This document shows, piece by piece, positions 51,821 through 61,480 of a stretch of 64,000 nucleotides of DNA; the stretch's first letter is position 1; every line of letters begins with the position of its first letter. Source of the DNA: Gemmiger formicilis (lineage in GTDB: Bacteria > Bacillota > Clostridia > Oscillospirales > Ruminococcaceae). The notes beneath the pieces are model-generated. The model searched no databases. It had not been told where the DNA came from and was given only the letters and a program-made list of their open reading frames with translations. The stretch is taken from positions 104,136 to 168,135 of the forward strand of contig NZ_WQOH01000052.1 in assembly GCF_018784445.1 (NCBI RefSeq). The letters run 5' to 3'. Position numbers and translations under genes: made by a program.

Positions 51821-53158
51821 TCACCGCATCTCAAACAACGTCCGCCGTTTCCACCAATAATACCCCAGCCCCACAGCATCGGCCAAAAACCAGCCGATGG
51901 GCACGCTCCACCAGATGCCGACCACGCCAACCGCCGGGATTGCCGAAAGCGTATAGGCCAGCGCCACGCGGATGCCCAGCGAAATGACCGTGAGCACCAC
52001 CGACATACCCGGCCGCCCCACGGCGCGGTACAGGCCGTACAGCAAAAACAGCCAGCCGATACCTAAATAAAACGCGCCCTCGATGTGCAGATACCGCACG
52101 CCCTCGGCGATGACATCCATCTCGCCCGCATCAATAAAGATCCGCATCAGCGGCGCGGCAAACCCATACACCACAGCGCTGACCGCCACGCTGAACCCTG
52201 CCGCCGCGGCAAACGCGCCGCGCATACCCTGTTTGAGGCGGCCTTTCTCCTGTGCACCGTAGTTCTGCGCCAAGAAGATCGAGAACGCATTGCCGAAATC
52301 CTGCACCGGCAGGTACGCAAAGGCGTCGATTTTGACCGCCGCCGCAAACGCCGCCATGACCACCGTGCCAAAGCTGTTGACAAGCCCCTGCACGGCCAGG
52401 ATGCCCAGATTCATGACAGACTGCTGGATGCAGGTCAGCGCCGAGAAGGACGCGATTTCTTTTATGCGGGCGGGCCGCAGCTTGGCCCGACAGGCCGCTC
52501 GCAGCAGCGGGAACCCGAACCAGGTGTACAGCGCAATGCCCACGCCGGAGACGTACTGTGCAATGACGGTCGCCTCGGCGGCACCGGCCACGCCGCGCCC
52601 CAGCCCGCAGACGAACCAAAGGTCGAGCACGATGTTCAGCCCCGCCGACACCGCCAGGAACACCAGCGGCACGACCGAGTTGCCCAGCGCCCGCAGCAGC
52701 GACGCAAAATAATTATAGAGAAATGTCGCAGCCAGCCCCGCAAACACGATGCGCAGGTACGTCCGCATCATGGCGTCGATCTCGGCAGGGATGCGCAGGA
52801 ACCAGATAATGCCGTCGAACCCGGCGTACACAGCAAATACCAGCACCGCCGTGACACCCGCCAGCAGCACAAAGCTGGCAAGGATGCCCTCTTTTAACCC
52901 TGCATCGTCCTTTTGACCATATTTGATGGAAAACACCGTGCCGCTGCCCATGGCAAGACCCAGCAGGATGGACGTTAAAAAGGTCATAAGCGTGAACGCC
53001 GACCCCACCGCCGCCAGCGCCCCGGTGCCGATGAACCGCCCCACAATGAGGGTATCGGCAATATTGTAGCATTGCTGCAGCAAATCACCCAAAATCATAG
53101 GCACCGCAAACTGCAGCATCGTAGGCATGACCGGGCCTGTAGTGAGTTGTTTTTGCAT
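51821..53158 (-). CDS. MATE family efflux transporter (second)
   Basis: A 445-residue pump of the same superfamily as 46675-48030, with MLQFAVPMILGDLLQQCYNIADTLIVGRFIG at the start and about 12 hydrophobic segments. The two are similar in plan but not close duplicates. ATG 53158 lies close to AGAGGTTTTCAGCTCTC; monocistronic. Confidence 0.93.
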   Translation of the reverse strand: MQKQLTTGPVMPTMLQFAVPMILGDLLQQCYNIADTLIVGRFIGTGALAAVGSAFTLMTFLTSILLGLAMGSGTVFSIKYGQKDDAGLKEGILASFVLLAGVTAVLVFAVYAGFDGIIWFLRIPAEIDAMMRTYLRIVFAGLAATFLYNYFASLLRALGNSVVPLVFLAVSAGLNIVLDLWFVCGLGRGVAGAAEATVIAQYVSGVGIALYTWFGFPLLRAACRAKLRPARIKEIASFSALTCIQQSVMNLGILAVQGLVNSFGTVVMAAFAAAVKIDAFAYLPVQDFGNAFSIFLAQNYGAQEKGRLKQGMRGAFAAAAGFSVAVSAVVYGFAAPLMRIFIDAGEMDVIAEGVRYLHIEGAFYLGIGWLFLLYGLYRAVGRPGMSVVLTVISLGIRVALAYTLSAIPAVGVVGIWWSVPIGWFLADAVGLGYYWWKRRTLFEMR

Positions 53159-53245
53159 GAGAGCTGAAAACCTCTTCTTCTGTTTTTACACCATACCTAG
53201 TATAAAACAGAAAGGCCTCCCTTGTCAAAGGAAGGCTTTCTCAAC

Positions 53246-53602
53246 TCAGTTCTGATCCTTACTTTTCCCCACCAACGCGGCCAATACTCCAAAAATCAAA
53301 CTGGCCGCGATCCCGCCGCTGGCGGCTGTCAGCCCGCCGGTAAACGCGCCGGGCAGCCCGCACTCGTCCACGGCGTTCTGTACGCCCTGGGCCAGCAGAT
53401 GACCAAAACCCAGCAGCGGCACGCTGGCCCCAGCCCCGGCAAAGTCCACCAGCGGCTTGTACAGACCCACGGCGCTTAAAATTACGCCCGCCACCACATA
53501 CCCGGTTAAAATCCGGGCAGGGGAGAGCTTGGTATAATCGATAAACAACTGCCCCACGACGCAAATTAGGCCGCCTGCCACAAACGCCCAGACGTAGTTC
53601 AT
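53246..53602 (-). CDS. spoVAE: Stage V sporulation protein AE (SpoVAEB)
   Basis: A 118-residue membrane protein with four hydrophobic segments, belonging to the SpoVAC/SpoVAEB family (VWAFVAGGLICVVGQLFIDYTKLSPARILT, GAFTGGLTAASGGIAASL). Part of the channel that moves dipicolinic acid into the forespore and releases it in germination. Its start overlaps the spoVAD stop by four bases (ATGA). The order spoVAC-spoVAD-spoVAEB is the minimal operon of many Clostridia. Confidence 0.93.
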   Translation of the reverse strand: MNYVWAFVAGGLICVVGQLFIDYTKLSPARILTGYVVAGVILSAVGLYKPLVDFAGAGASVPLLGFGHLLAQGVQNAVDECGLPGAFTGGLTAASGGIAASLIFGVLAALVGKSKDQN

Positions 53603-54615
53603 ACCGCACCTCCCAGCTCAACGCAGTGGGCAATGCCTGGAATGCTCTCGCCCTGCAAAAACGTGGTCTGGCTCATCAGCGCCCCGGTGGCCATAAACAG
53701 CACGCGGCGCAGCTGACCAGCCGCCAGCATGGGCAGTATTTTACAGCACAGCACCGCCGCGCTGCACCCGGCCCCGCTGCCGCCCGCCTGCACATTCTGG
53801 CCCTGTGTGTCATACAGCAGGCAGCCGCAGTCCTGATGGTTGTCCAGCGGTACGCCCTCCTTTGCCATCTGCTCTCGCAAAAGGGCCGAGCCGACCTCGC
53901 CCAAGTCCCCGGTAAAGATCGCGTCAAAGTCCTGCGGGCGGGTGTTGGTCGCCGCAAAATAGCGCAGCAGCGTGGATGCCGCGGCGGGCATCATGGCCGC
54001 GCCCATGTTGTTGATGTCGTGTACCTCAAAATCCTGCACGCGGCCAAACGTCACCGAGAGCACCGGCACGCCCTGCCCGCCGTGCGCCCGCACCAGGCAG
54101 GCTCCCGCCGCTGTGGCCGTCCACTGGGCCGTGGGGGTGCGCTTGGCGCCGTATTCCAGTGGTGTGCGGAATTGCCGTTCTGCTGCGCAAAAATGGCTGC
54201 TGGTCAGTGCCATGGCGCGTTCTGCCATACCGGACGCCGCAAACGCAGCGGCCAGCCCCAGCGTCTCTGCCATCGTAGAACACGCGCCGTACACGCCCGC
54301 GAACGGCACGCCCAGCTCCCGCATCGTGTAGTTGCTGGCCGTACACTGGGCCTGCAAGTCGCCCGCAAAGACGATATCCACCTTCGTGCGCGGTGTATCC
54401 GCCTTGCGCAGGCAGAGTTCCGCCGCCTTGCGCTGCAAAATGCTTTCGGCCTGCTCCCAGTTTTCGCAGCCCTGCTCACCAAAGCCCGCGTCCTGGGTCA
54501 CGAAGTCAAAGGCCGAGGCCAGTGGGCCTTCGCTCTCCTTTTTGCCGCCCGCCGCCGCCCAGGCCGCCACGGTGGGCGGCGCGTCAAACAGCAGGGTATC
54601 ACCCTTTCGTATCAT
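53599..54615 (-). CDS. spoVAD: Stage V sporulation protein AD
   Basis: A 338-residue thiolase-fold protein (SpoVAD) that binds dipicolinic acid on the spore inner membrane. Seen: RKGDTLLFDAPPTVAAWAAAGG (N-terminus), DIVFAGDLQAQCTASNYTMRELGVPFAGVYGACSTMAETLGLAA (with the Cys of the thiolase-like core) and DAIFTGDLGEVGSALLREQM near the C-terminus. Length matches the family. Start ATG lies three bases after the spoVAC stop. Confidence 0.95.
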   Translation of the reverse strand: MIRKGDTLLFDAPPTVAAWAAAGGKKESEGPLASAFDFVTQDAGFGEQGCENWEQAESILQRKAAELCLRKADTPRTKVDIVFAGDLQAQCTASNYTMRELGVPFAGVYGACSTMAETLGLAAAFAASGMAERAMALTSSHFCAAERQFRTPLEYGAKRTPTAQWTATAAGACLVRAHGGQGVPVLSVTFGRVQDFEVHDINNMGAAMMPAAASTLLRYFAATNTRPQDFDAIFTGDLGEVGSALLREQMAKEGVPLDNHQDCGCLLYDTQGQNVQAGGSGAGCSAAVLCCKILPMLAAGQLRRVLFMATGALMSQTTFLQGESIPGIAHCVELGGAV

Positions 54616-54618
54616 GTG

Positions 54619-55062
54619 TCACCCCACCTTTCCCAACAGCCAGTAGATGACGCCCCACACAAAGCTGGCCAGCGTGCCAAAGGCGATGACCGGCCCGGCG
54701 ATGCCAAAAATCTTTGCACCTACGCCTGTCACCCAGCCCTCGGCCTTGAACTCAATCGCCGGGCTGACGACCGAGTTGGCAAACCCAGTGATGGGCACCA
54801 GCGTACCCGCGCCCGCCTTGGCGGCCAGTTTCTGATACCAGCCCGGCAGCGTGAAAACGGCGGCGAGGAAAATCAGCGCAATGCTCGTCAGGGTGCCTGC
54901 CAGCGTTTTGTCGTACCAAATCAAAAACAGCTGGCGCAGCCCCTCGCCCAGGGTGCAGATAGCCCCGCCGACGCAGAACGCCCACACGCAGTCCCGCACC
55001 ACCGGCGAAGGCGGCGACGCGCGGTTTACCATTTCGTCATATTGCTTGGGGTCCAGTTTCAC
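54619..55062 (-). CDS. spoVAC: Stage V sporulation protein AC
   Basis: A 147-residue membrane protein of the SpoVAC family: KLDPKQYDEMVNRASPPSPVVRDCVWAFCVGGAICTLGEGLRQLF, PITGFANSVVSPAIEFKAEGWVTGVGAKIFGIAGPVIAFG. SpoVAC acts as a mechanosensitive channel for dipicolinic acid in Bacillus. GTG 55062 is chosen because AAGGAGGT lies seven bases upstream and the N-terminus then matches relatives. First gene of the operon. Confidence 0.93.
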   Translation of the reverse strand: MKLDPKQYDEMVNRASPPSPVVRDCVWAFCVGGAICTLGEGLRQLFLIWYDKTLAGTLTSIALIFLAAVFTLPGWYQKLAAKAGAGTLVPITGFANSVVSPAIEFKAEGWVTGVGAKIFGIAGPVIAFGTLASFVWGVIYWLLGKVG

Positions 55063-55094
55063 AGTCCATACCTCCTTTTGGGGGTAGTATGGGC

Positions 55095-55664
55095 TTAGTT
55101 GCCGTAAAATATAACGTTCCCGCGATAATACGGCTGCGGTATCATCGTTTTGTACAGTGCGCGCAGCTCTTTGCAAAGGGCGGCGTCGGGAACCGTGCCG
55201 CCGCAGGGCAGGGAAAGCACGGCGTACCGCGTGCCAAACACCCGGCTTTCCAGCGCCGTGGCCCGCGCCCCCGCCCGCAGGTAAAACCCGATGCGCCGCC
55301 GCGCCACGGCAGGGTCGGGGGCCTCGGCGGGGTGCTCGCACTCCAACAATAGATCATGCACCCGCATGGCGTCGTAGGCCTTGACGAGCTGCAATGCCTG
55401 GGTGCCAACGCCGCCGCCCCGCAGGTCACACCGCACGGCAAAGTAGTCCAACAGCGCCGTCCGCTGGCCCGGCAGCACGACCTGCCACGCGTAGGCCAGC
55501 CGCACACCTGCGTCGTCGGTCAGCAGCAGCGGCTCGTAAATGCCCGCGTCCAACAGGCGCTGTATCTCGGCAAAGGGTTTGAGCTCCGCCGCAGGGAAAT
55601 CCCGCGGCAGCGCCGTGTGGTAGAGTTCTTCGCACGCAGCAGGGGACAGGCGCAGGATTTGCAT
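55095..55664 (-). CDS. GNAT family acetyltransferase
   Basis: A 189-residue GNAT protein. The acetyl-CoA region is LLDYFAVRCDLRGGGVGTQALQLVKAYDAM (about residues 71-100); QxxGxG-like RGGGVG is slightly unusual. FYLRAGAR near residue 128 is the usual family end block. The substrate is unknown. ATG 55664 follows AAAGGAGAAATCCCT; not part of the spoVA operon in an obvious way, although co-directional. Confidence 0.85.
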   Translation of the reverse strand: MQILRLSPAACEELYHTALPRDFPAAELKPFAEIQRLLDAGIYEPLLLTDDAGVRLAYAWQVVLPGQRTALLDYFAVRCDLRGGGVGTQALQLVKAYDAMRVHDLLLECEHPAEAPDPAVARRRIGFYLRAGARATALESRVFGTRYAVLSLPCGGTVPDAALCKELRALYKTMIPQPYYRGNVIFYGN

Positions 55665-55739
55665 AGGGATTTCTCCTTTCTGTGATTGAATTGTGGGGGA
55701 AAATACGGTATAATAGGTAAAATTACGCATCACGGGTGC

Positions 55740-55815
55740 TGCCCAGCGGCGGCCAGAGGACTGGCCGCCCTACCATGCGGCTGCCCTGTAGGGCGGTCAG
55801 TCCTCTGACCGCCGC
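55740..55815. repeat. GTAGGGC-type palindromic repeat
   Basis: GCGGCGGCCAGAGGACTGG, CCGCCCTACCATGCGG and CTGTAGGGCGGTCAGTCCTC make facing arms with GTAGGGCGG ends, a relative of 43149-43242. It precedes prmA. Confidence 0.55.
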
Positions 55816-55852
55816 CATTTGCGACACACTTTATAAACAAGGAGCCACCCAC

Positions 55853-56773
55853 ATGGAATGGACTGACATCAGCATTACCGTCGCCAAGCGTGACGCAGAC
55901 ACGGCCGAGGCCATCGCAACGATGGTCGCCAACGGCGGCATTTATATCGAGGATTACAGCGACCTGGAACAGCAGGCGTGGGAGATTGCCCACGTGGACC
56001 TCATCGAGCAGGAGTTGCTGGACAAGCCCCGCGACGTCGTCATCGTACATATGTACCTTGCACCCGATGAAAACCCCGCCGAGGTTCTGCCCCTGTTTGA
56101 GGAACGCCTGCAGAACAGCGGCATCAACTATCAGCTTAACACCACCGGCGTCGAGCAGGAGGACTGGCAGAACGGCTGGAAAAAATACTACCACGCAATG
56201 GATATTGGCAACCGTCTTGCCATCGTGCCCGGGTGGGAGGATCACCAGACCGACCGCATCAAGATCATCATGGACCCGGGCATGGCCTTCGGCACCGGCA
56301 CGCACGAGACGACTTCGCTCTGCCTGGAAACGCTGGACAGCCTGGTCAAGGGCGGCGAGCGGGTGCTGGATATCGGTACCGGCTCCGGCATTCTGGCCAT
56401 TGCCGCACTGAAGCTCGGCGCAGCCGAGGCCGAGGGCGTGGACATCGACCCGATGTGCGTGCGCACCGCGGGTGAGAACGCCCAGCGCAACGGCGTGGCC
56501 GACCACTTTAAAGTCCTCGTCGGCGATCTGTCCGACCAGGCCAGCGGGCAGTACAACATCATCACGGCCAACATCGTGGCGGCGGCCATCCTGTCGCTGG
56601 CCCCCCACGTGCCGCCGCTGATGGCCCCGGGCGCACGTTTCATCGCCAGCGGCATCATCACCGAGCGCAAGGATGAAGTGCTCACCGGGCTGCAAGCCGC
56701 AGGTCTTGCGCCCATCGAGGTCAAGGAAAAGCGCGGCTGGGTCTGCATCATCTGCGAAAAGAAAGAGGCGTAA
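55853..56773 (+). CDS. prmA: Ribosomal protein L11 methyltransferase
   Basis: A 306-residue SAM-dependent methyltransferase. N-terminal substrate-recognition domain WTDISITVAKRDADTAEAIATMV; DPGMAFGTGTHETTSLCLE (about residues 140-158) and motif I VLDIGTGSGILAIAALKLGA (about 172-191) are the family signatures, with ITANIVAAAILSL the catalytic NI segment. ATG 55853 follows CAAGGAGCCACCCAC. rsmE starts three bases after its stop, the usual Firmicutes pairing. Confidence 0.96.
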   Translation: MEWTDISITVAKRDADTAEAIATMVANGGIYIEDYSDLEQQAWEIAHVDLIEQELLDKPRDVVIVHMYLAPDENPAEVLPLFEERLQNSGINYQLNTTGVEQEDWQNGWKKYYHAMDIGNRLAIVPGWEDHQTDRIKIIMDPGMAFGTGTHETTSLCLETLDSLVKGGERVLDIGTGSGILAIAALKLGAAEAEGVDIDPMCVRTAGENAQRNGVADHFKVLVGDLSDQASGQYNIITANIVAAAILSLAPHVPPLMAPGARFIASGIITERKDEVLTGLQAAGLAPIEVKEKRGWVCIICEKKEA

Positions 56774-56776
56774 AGT

Positions 56777-57505
56777 ATGCCGCATCGTTATTTTACCCGG
56801 GAGCTGGCCGACGGCCGCGCCGCGCTGACCGGCAGCGATGCCCACCACCTAGCCGACGTCATGCGTGCCAAACTGGGTGAGGAAGTCGTCCTCTGCGGCC
56901 CGGACGGGTTGGAATATCTCGGCACGGTCACGGCCATTGAGCCGGGGCGGGTGGAGTTTTCCGTCACCGACGGCACAACCAGCAAGGCCGAGCCGGACTG
57001 CGCCGTAACGCTGTTTGCGGGCTACCCCAAGGCGGGCAAATTGGAAGAAGTCATCCGCCACAGCGTCGAGCTGGGCGTGACTGAAGTTGTACCGTTTTTC
57101 AGCCGATACTGCGTAGCATCGCCTAAAAAAGAGGATGTGAAGTGCGAGCGGTACAACCGCATTGCCGCCGAAGCCGCCAAGCAGGCAGGCCGCGCAATGC
57201 TGCCCCATGTGGCGATGCCGCTGCCGGATTTTGGTGCGGTGTGCAAGGCATTTGCGGATTTTGACCTTGTGCTGTTCTTCTACGAGGGCGGCGGTGCGCC
57301 GCTGCGGGAGATCCTGCACCCCAGCCGGTACAAGCGCATTGCCATCGTCACCGGGAGCGAGGGCGGTTTTTCCGTCGAGGAGGCCGCCGCTGCGAAAGCT
57401 GCCGGGGCCGTGACGGTAGGCTTAGGCCCGCGCATCCTGCGATGCGAGACCGCGCCCCTGGCCGCGCTGACAGCGACGATGCTGCTGACGGGGAATTTGG
57501 AGTAA
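56777..57505 (+). CDS. rsmE: 16S rRNA m3U1498 methyltransferase RsmE
   Basis: A 242-residue SPOUT methyltransferase modifying U1498 of 16S rRNA. N-terminal PUA-like domain (HRYFTRELADGRAALTGSDAHHLADVMRAKLGEEVVLC), then AGYPKAGKLEEVIRHSVELGVTEVVPFFSRYC and the knot motif IAIVTGSEGGFSVEEAAA ... VTVGLGPRILRCETAPLAAL. Complete. Cotranscribed with prmA and ended by a terminator. Confidence 0.96.
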   Translation: MPHRYFTRELADGRAALTGSDAHHLADVMRAKLGEEVVLCGPDGLEYLGTVTAIEPGRVEFSVTDGTTSKAEPDCAVTLFAGYPKAGKLEEVIRHSVELGVTEVVPFFSRYCVASPKKEDVKCERYNRIAAEAAKQAGRAMLPHVAMPLPDFGAVCKAFADFDLVLFFYEGGGAPLREILHPSRYKRIAIVTGSEGGFSVEEAAAAKAAGAVTVGLGPRILRCETAPLAALTATMLLTGNLE

Positions 57506-57529
57506 CCACAAACCATAGTATGTAAAAAC

Positions 57530-57570
57530 AAAGAGGAGCGCCACCCGCATGTGGGTAACGCTCCTCTTTG
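57530..57570 (+). terminator. Terminator of prmA-rsmE
   Basis: AAAGAGGAGCG (57530-57540) pairs with CGCTCCTCTTT (57559-57569); an inner CCCGCATGTGGG hairpin sits in the loop. Confidence 0.88.
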
Positions 57571-57586
57571 TGTTATTATTGCCCTT

Positions 57587-57672
57587 GTAGGGGCCGGGCA
57601 TGCCCGGCCCGCAGGTAAAAGGCTAACGGACACTAATGGGAAACCCGCGGGCCGCACATGTGCGGCCCCTAC
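57587..57672. repeat. GTAGGGGC-family repeat
   Basis: Nearly the same as 15636-15721 in its outer arms: GTAGGGGCCGGGCATGCCCG and GCACATGTGCGGCCCCTAC. Confidence 0.85.
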
Positions 57673-57679
57673 AACTCTA

Positions 57680-58711
57680 CTATTTCGCCTTCACATACGC
57701 CCCAAACGCATTCGGCACGGGGTATACCTCGGCCAAGTCCTCGGCGGCTGCCCAGACATAGCCGTCGGGCAGCTCACACGCTTTCGCCGTGCCTTTCCAC
57801 CCGCCAAGTTCCCAAACCTTGTGCGTAAATACGTGCTTTGCGGGCGGCAGCGGCGCGGCCAGCGCGGCCTGCACGCCCAGTTTCGCCAGCGCAGCGCACA
57901 GTTCGTCCCTTGTCAGCGCCTTTTCCCATGCGGCGGGCTGCCACAATCCGGCCAGCAGGCCATGGGCGGGCCGCCGCTGTAATAGTAACCCACGCTCGCT
58001 TTCAATCAGCGCCACCGTCACCGGCACTTTGCTCTTGGCCTTGGGCGCGGGCTTCACGGGCAGTTCCGCCGCGCGGCCCGCCTCATACCCCTGGCACAGG
58101 TCGGCCAGCGGGCATTCCCCGCACCGGGGCGTGCCGGGCACGCAGACCAGCGCACCCAGCTCCATCAGGGCCTCGTTGTAGGGGCCGGGTGTGGCTTTGG
58201 GCATTTGCGCCAAAACCCGCTCTGTAAACAGCCGCTTCGTCGCCGGGTTCATCACGTCGGCGTCGTCGTTGTACAGCCGCGCAAAGACGCGCAGGACGTT
58301 CCCGTCCACCGCAGGGGCGGGGATGCCAAAGGCAATGCTCGCCACCGCGCCCGCCGTGTAGTCTCCGATGCCCGGCAGGCTGCGCAGGGCGTCGTAGTCG
58401 GCGGGCAGGTCTCCGCCGTACTGCTCACAGACGATGCGGGCGGCTTTCTGCATATTGTTGACGCGGTTGTAATAGCCAAGGCCCTGCCACAGCTTGCGCA
58501 AGGCGTCCGGCTCACAGGCCGCCAGGGCGGCAGGGTTCGGCAAAGCCGCGATAAAACGTTCATAATAGGGTATCGCCGCTGCCACGCGGGTCTGCTGCAG
58601 CATAATTTCGCTGACCCAGATGTGGTACGCAGAAGGCTCCTGCCGGAAAGGCAGGAGCCTCTTGTTTGCGTTAAACCATTGCAGCAGCGGTGCGGCAATG
58701 GGCTCCATCAA
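57680..58711 (-). CDS. mutY: A/G-specific adenine glycosylase MutY
   Basis: A 343-residue base-excision repair enzyme removing adenine opposite 8-oxoG. HhH-GPD core: [20 protein letters not shown] (about residues 34-53), [18 protein letters not shown] (about 112-129) and the catalytic Asp in [13 protein letters not shown] (about 134-146). The [4Fe-4S] loop is [17 protein letters not shown] with C-x6-C-x2-C-x5-C spacing. A NUDIX-like C-terminus reads 8-oxoG. The start overlaps the asnS stop by four bases. Confidence 0.95.
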   Translation of the reverse strand: MMEPIAAPLLQWFNANKRLLPFRQEPSAYHIWVSEIMLQQTRVAAAIPYYERFIAALPNPAALAACEPDALRKLWQGLGYYNRVNNMQKAARIVCEQYGGDLPADYDALRSLPGIGDYTAGAVASIAFGIPAPAVDGNVLRVFARLYNDDADVMNPATKRLFTERVLAQMPKATPGPYNEALMELGALVCVPGTPRCGECPLADLCQGYEAGRAAELPVKPAPKAKSKVPVTVALIESERGLLLQRRPAHGLLAGLWQPAAWEKALTRDELCAALAKLGVQAALAAPLPPAKHVFTHKVWELGGWKGTAKACELPDGYVWAAAEDLAEVYPVPNAFGAYVKAK

Positions 58712-60093
58712 AAACCACCACAGGTGCGGGGGAAGGGGATGACGTCGCGGATGTTGGGGATGCCGGTGACATACATCAGCAGACGCTCAAAGCCCAGACC
58801 GTAGCCGGCATGCTTGACGCTGCCGTAGCGGCGCAGGTCGAGATACCAGTCATAGTCGGCGGTGTTCAGACCCAGCTCCTTCATGCGGGCCTCCAGCACA
58901 TCGAGGCGCTCCTCACGCTGAGAGCCGCCGATCAGCTCACCGATGCCGGGCACCAGCATATCGGCAGCAGCAACAGTCTTGCCGTCCTCGTTCTGGCGCA
59001 TATAGAACGCCTTGATTTCCTTCGGGTAGTCGGTGACGAACACCGGCTTCTTGAAGATCTGCTCGGTCAGGTAGCGCTCGTGCTCGGTCTGCAGATCGGT
59101 ACCCCACTCGACTTTGTACTGGAAGTTGTCGTTGTTCTTCTTCAGCAGCTCGATGGCGTCGGTGTAGGTCACGCGGGCAAAGTCGCTGCTGGCAACCAGT
59201 TCCAAGCGCTCGATGAGACCCTTGTCAAAGAACTGGTTGAAGAAGGCCAGCTCGTCGGGGCAGTTGTCCAGCAGGTAGCGGATGACGTAGCGGGTCATGG
59301 CCTCGGCGGTCTCCAGGTAGGTGTTCAGGTCGGCGAAAGCCATCTCCGGCTCGATCATCCAGAACTCGGCGGCGTGGCGGGTGTCGTAGCTCTTCTCGGC
59401 GCGGAAGGTAGGACCGAAGGTGTAGACGTTGCCCAGCGCCATCGCCATGGCCTCGGCTTCCAGCTGGCCGGAGACGGTCAGGTTGACCGGGCGCTTGAAG
59501 AAGTCCTTCGTATAGTCAACGCCGCCCTCGTCGTTGCGGGGGATGTCGTTGAGGTCGAGGGTCGTGACCTGGAACATCTCACCGGCGCCCTCGCAGTCAG
59601 AGCCGGTAAAAATCGGCGTATGCACGTAGGTAAAGCCGTGCTCATGGAAGAACTGATGCAGGGCAAACGCCGCCTGGCCGCGCACGCGGAACGCCGCGTT
59701 GAAGGTGTTGGTGCGGGGGCGCAGGTGGGTCATGGTGCGCAGGTAATCCATGCCCATCTTCTTTTTCTGCAGCGGATAATCACCGCCGCAGGGGCCAAGC
59801 ACCGTGATCTCGTCGGCGTTGATCTCAAAGGGCTGCTTGGCGCCCGGGGTCACGACCAGCGTGCCGGTGACCTCAAAGCTCGTGTACAGGCCGCACTTGG
59901 CGATCTCGGCATAGTTGGCGAGCTTGTCAGCCTGGAAAACGATCTGGACGGGCTTATAGCAGCTGCCGTCGGACAGCGAGATAAAGCCGATATTTTTAGA
60001 ATCGCGCACGGTTTTTGCCCAGCCGCAGACAGTGACCTTGGTACCGTCTGCGGGGGTGGCCTTGTACAGCGATGCAAGTTCCGTTCTCTGCAT
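58708..60093 (-). CDS. asnS: Asparaginyl-tRNA synthetase
   Basis: A 461-residue class IIb synthetase. The N-terminal OB-fold anticodon domain ([35 protein letters not shown]) is followed by the class II core: motif 2 [27 protein letters not shown] and motif 3 [28 protein letters not shown] at the end. The latter with IRDVIPFPR is specific for AsnS/AspS type enzymes; [13 protein letters not shown] marks AsnS. Upstream mutY is coupled. Confidence 0.96.
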   Translation of the reverse strand: MQRTELASLYKATPADGTKVTVCGWAKTVRDSKNIGFISLSDGSCYKPVQIVFQADKLANYAEIAKCGLYTSFEVTGTLVVTPGAKQPFEINADEITVLGPCGGDYPLQKKKMGMDYLRTMTHLRPRTNTFNAAFRVRGQAAFALHQFFHEHGFTYVHTPIFTGSDCEGAGEMFQVTTLDLNDIPRNDEGGVDYTKDFFKRPVNLTVSGQLEAEAMAMALGNVYTFGPTFRAEKSYDTRHAAEFWMIEPEMAFADLNTYLETAEAMTRYVIRYLLDNCPDELAFFNQFFDKGLIERLELVASSDFARVTYTDAIELLKKNNDNFQYKVEWGTDLQTEHERYLTEQIFKKPVFVTDYPKEIKAFYMRQNEDGKTVAAADMLVPGIGELIGGSQREERLDVLEARMKELGLNTADYDWYLDLRRYGSVKHAGYGLGFERLLMYVTGIPNIRDVIPFPRTCGGF

Positions 60094-60129
60094 GGATAGT
60101 CCACTCCTCTTTATACGATGAATATAGCT

Positions 60130-60158
60130 ATTGTAGCAGGTATTTTATAAAAAGTAAA
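60130..60158 (-). promoter_or_regulatory. Promoter of asnS-mutY
   Basis: TTTACT (60158-60153), a 17-base spacer and TACAAT (60135-60130) on the minus strand, about 36 bases before the start. Confidence 0.7.
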
Positions 60159-60204
60159 GAGGGGACTATGGCAAACGTTGCTCTTGCCGCCTTTCCTTTA
60201 TCTC

Positions 60205-61341
60205 TCACCCCACCGCCTTCACCAGTCCTTCCGCTGCATACCTTCCCGCTCGCAGCGCTTCGTCCAGCGTGTTCGCGTGGCCGCCTATTTCTATCAAAAG
60301 GCTACCGGTCGTCAGGTCTTGGTTATAAAACCTGTACCCACACAGCACCGGCCTTGTCAGCCCGGGATATGCACCCTCCATGGCCGCTTCCCACGCGGCG
60401 GCAAAGCGCAGGTTCAGCCGCCAGTTGGGCAGGGCGGCGCTGCCGCCGTTGTCGCACCCGGCAATGACCATGACCTGCGCCGTGCTCTCGCCGTCAATTT
60501 CACACACCGGCTTCACCCGCGTGCCGTCGCTGTCCTCGATGGCGTCGCGGTGGACATCCAGCACGATTTTGATGGACGGATACCGCGCCAGATAGTCCTG
60601 CACGCCCGCGCGGCTGCGCTGGTAGCTGCTGGTGTAGCCGGGCGCGTCGTAGAGCGTTGTATCGTGCAGGGTGTTTATGCCCGCCGCGTTCAGCACCCGG
60701 GCCATCTCGGCCCCCACGGCCACCATGTTCAGCGCGGTATTTTTGCTGCGGGCCGTGTAATTTTCGTCAAACACCGGGTCGGGCCAGGTCTGGTAGCTCT
60801 CGGTGGCGTGGGTGTGCATGATGAGAATTTGCGGCTCACCGCTGTTTTTCTCGATGGCAAACGGCAGGCTCTGGGTCGTCACGGCAGCGCGCAGGTCGGC
60901 GTCGGGGTGCTCGGTGCTGTTTTTGATGCTGCCCGCCGCCAGCTGCACATAGCCGTCGCCGCTGCCCTGTTTGAGGGTCACGCTGCGGATGCGCCCGGCA
61001 GATTCTGATTTCGGCAGCTCCGGCACGGCGCTGGACAGGGGCGTGGCCGTGGGTCCGGGCGTCGGTTCTGCGGTGGGGGCCTGTGTCGGGGCAGGGGAGG
61101 GCGTCACCGTGGGCAACGGCGTCGGTCGGCGATCGGGCCGCTGGGGTTTGTAGACGGTCTGGGCAGCGTCGGCGGGCCAGCTGACGGCAGCTGCTGCGCC
61201 GGGGTCCTGCAAAAAAAGTGCACCGCGGATAAGCCATGCCCATCCTGGGCAAGCCGCACAGGCCGCCGCCACGGCCAGCACACCGCCCGCAAACACGGCC
61301 CCGCACAGGGCCGTAGCGGCCCAACGGCGCAGCTTTCCCAT
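60205..61341 (-). CDS. spoIIP: Stage II sporulation protein P (SpoIIP)
   Basis: A 378-residue cell-wall hydrolase for engulfment: N-terminal membrane segment (about residues 8-30), a Pro/Thr-rich linker (about 60-100) and the SpoIIP amidase/endopeptidase domain with ILIMHTHATESYQ (His and Glu), IKIVLDVHRDAIEDSDGTRVKP and LLIEIGGHANTLDEALR at the end, all family hallmarks. ATG 61341 is eight bases after AGAGGGGG. Divergent from rpsT, a common neighbour in Clostridia. Confidence 0.94.
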   Translation of the reverse strand: MGKLRRWAATALCGAVFAGGVLAVAAACAACPGWAWLIRGALFLQDPGAAAAVSWPADAAQTVYKPQRPDRRPTPLPTVTPSPAPTQAPTAEPTPGPTATPLSSAVPELPKSESAGRIRSVTLKQGSGDGYVQLAAGSIKNSTEHPDADLRAAVTTQSLPFAIEKNSGEPQILIMHTHATESYQTWPDPVFDENYTARSKNTALNMVAVGAEMARVLNAAGINTLHDTTLYDAPGYTSSYQRSRAGVQDYLARYPSIKIVLDVHRDAIEDSDGTRVKPVCEIDGESTAQVMVIAGCDNGGSAALPNWRLNLRFAAAWEAAMEGAYPGLTRPVLCGYRFYNQDLTTGSLLIEIGGHANTLDEALRAGRYAAEGLVKAVG

Positions 61342-61413
61342 GGCACACACCCCCTCTGTACCAGAAATTTATGCGGACTTTTTGCTTTCTATGAAGTTTT
61401 TTTCAAAAAACAC

Positions 61414-61442
61414 TTGCAACTTTCGGAAAAGTATGGTAGGAT
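61414..61442 (+). promoter_or_regulatory. Promoter of rpsT
   Basis: TTGCAA (61414-61419), a 17-base spacer and TAGGAT (61437-61442), 39 bases before the ATG. Confidence 0.75.
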
Positions 61443-61480
61443 AACTTGTACTGTTATGGGGAACCAAGGAGGTGGAACGA

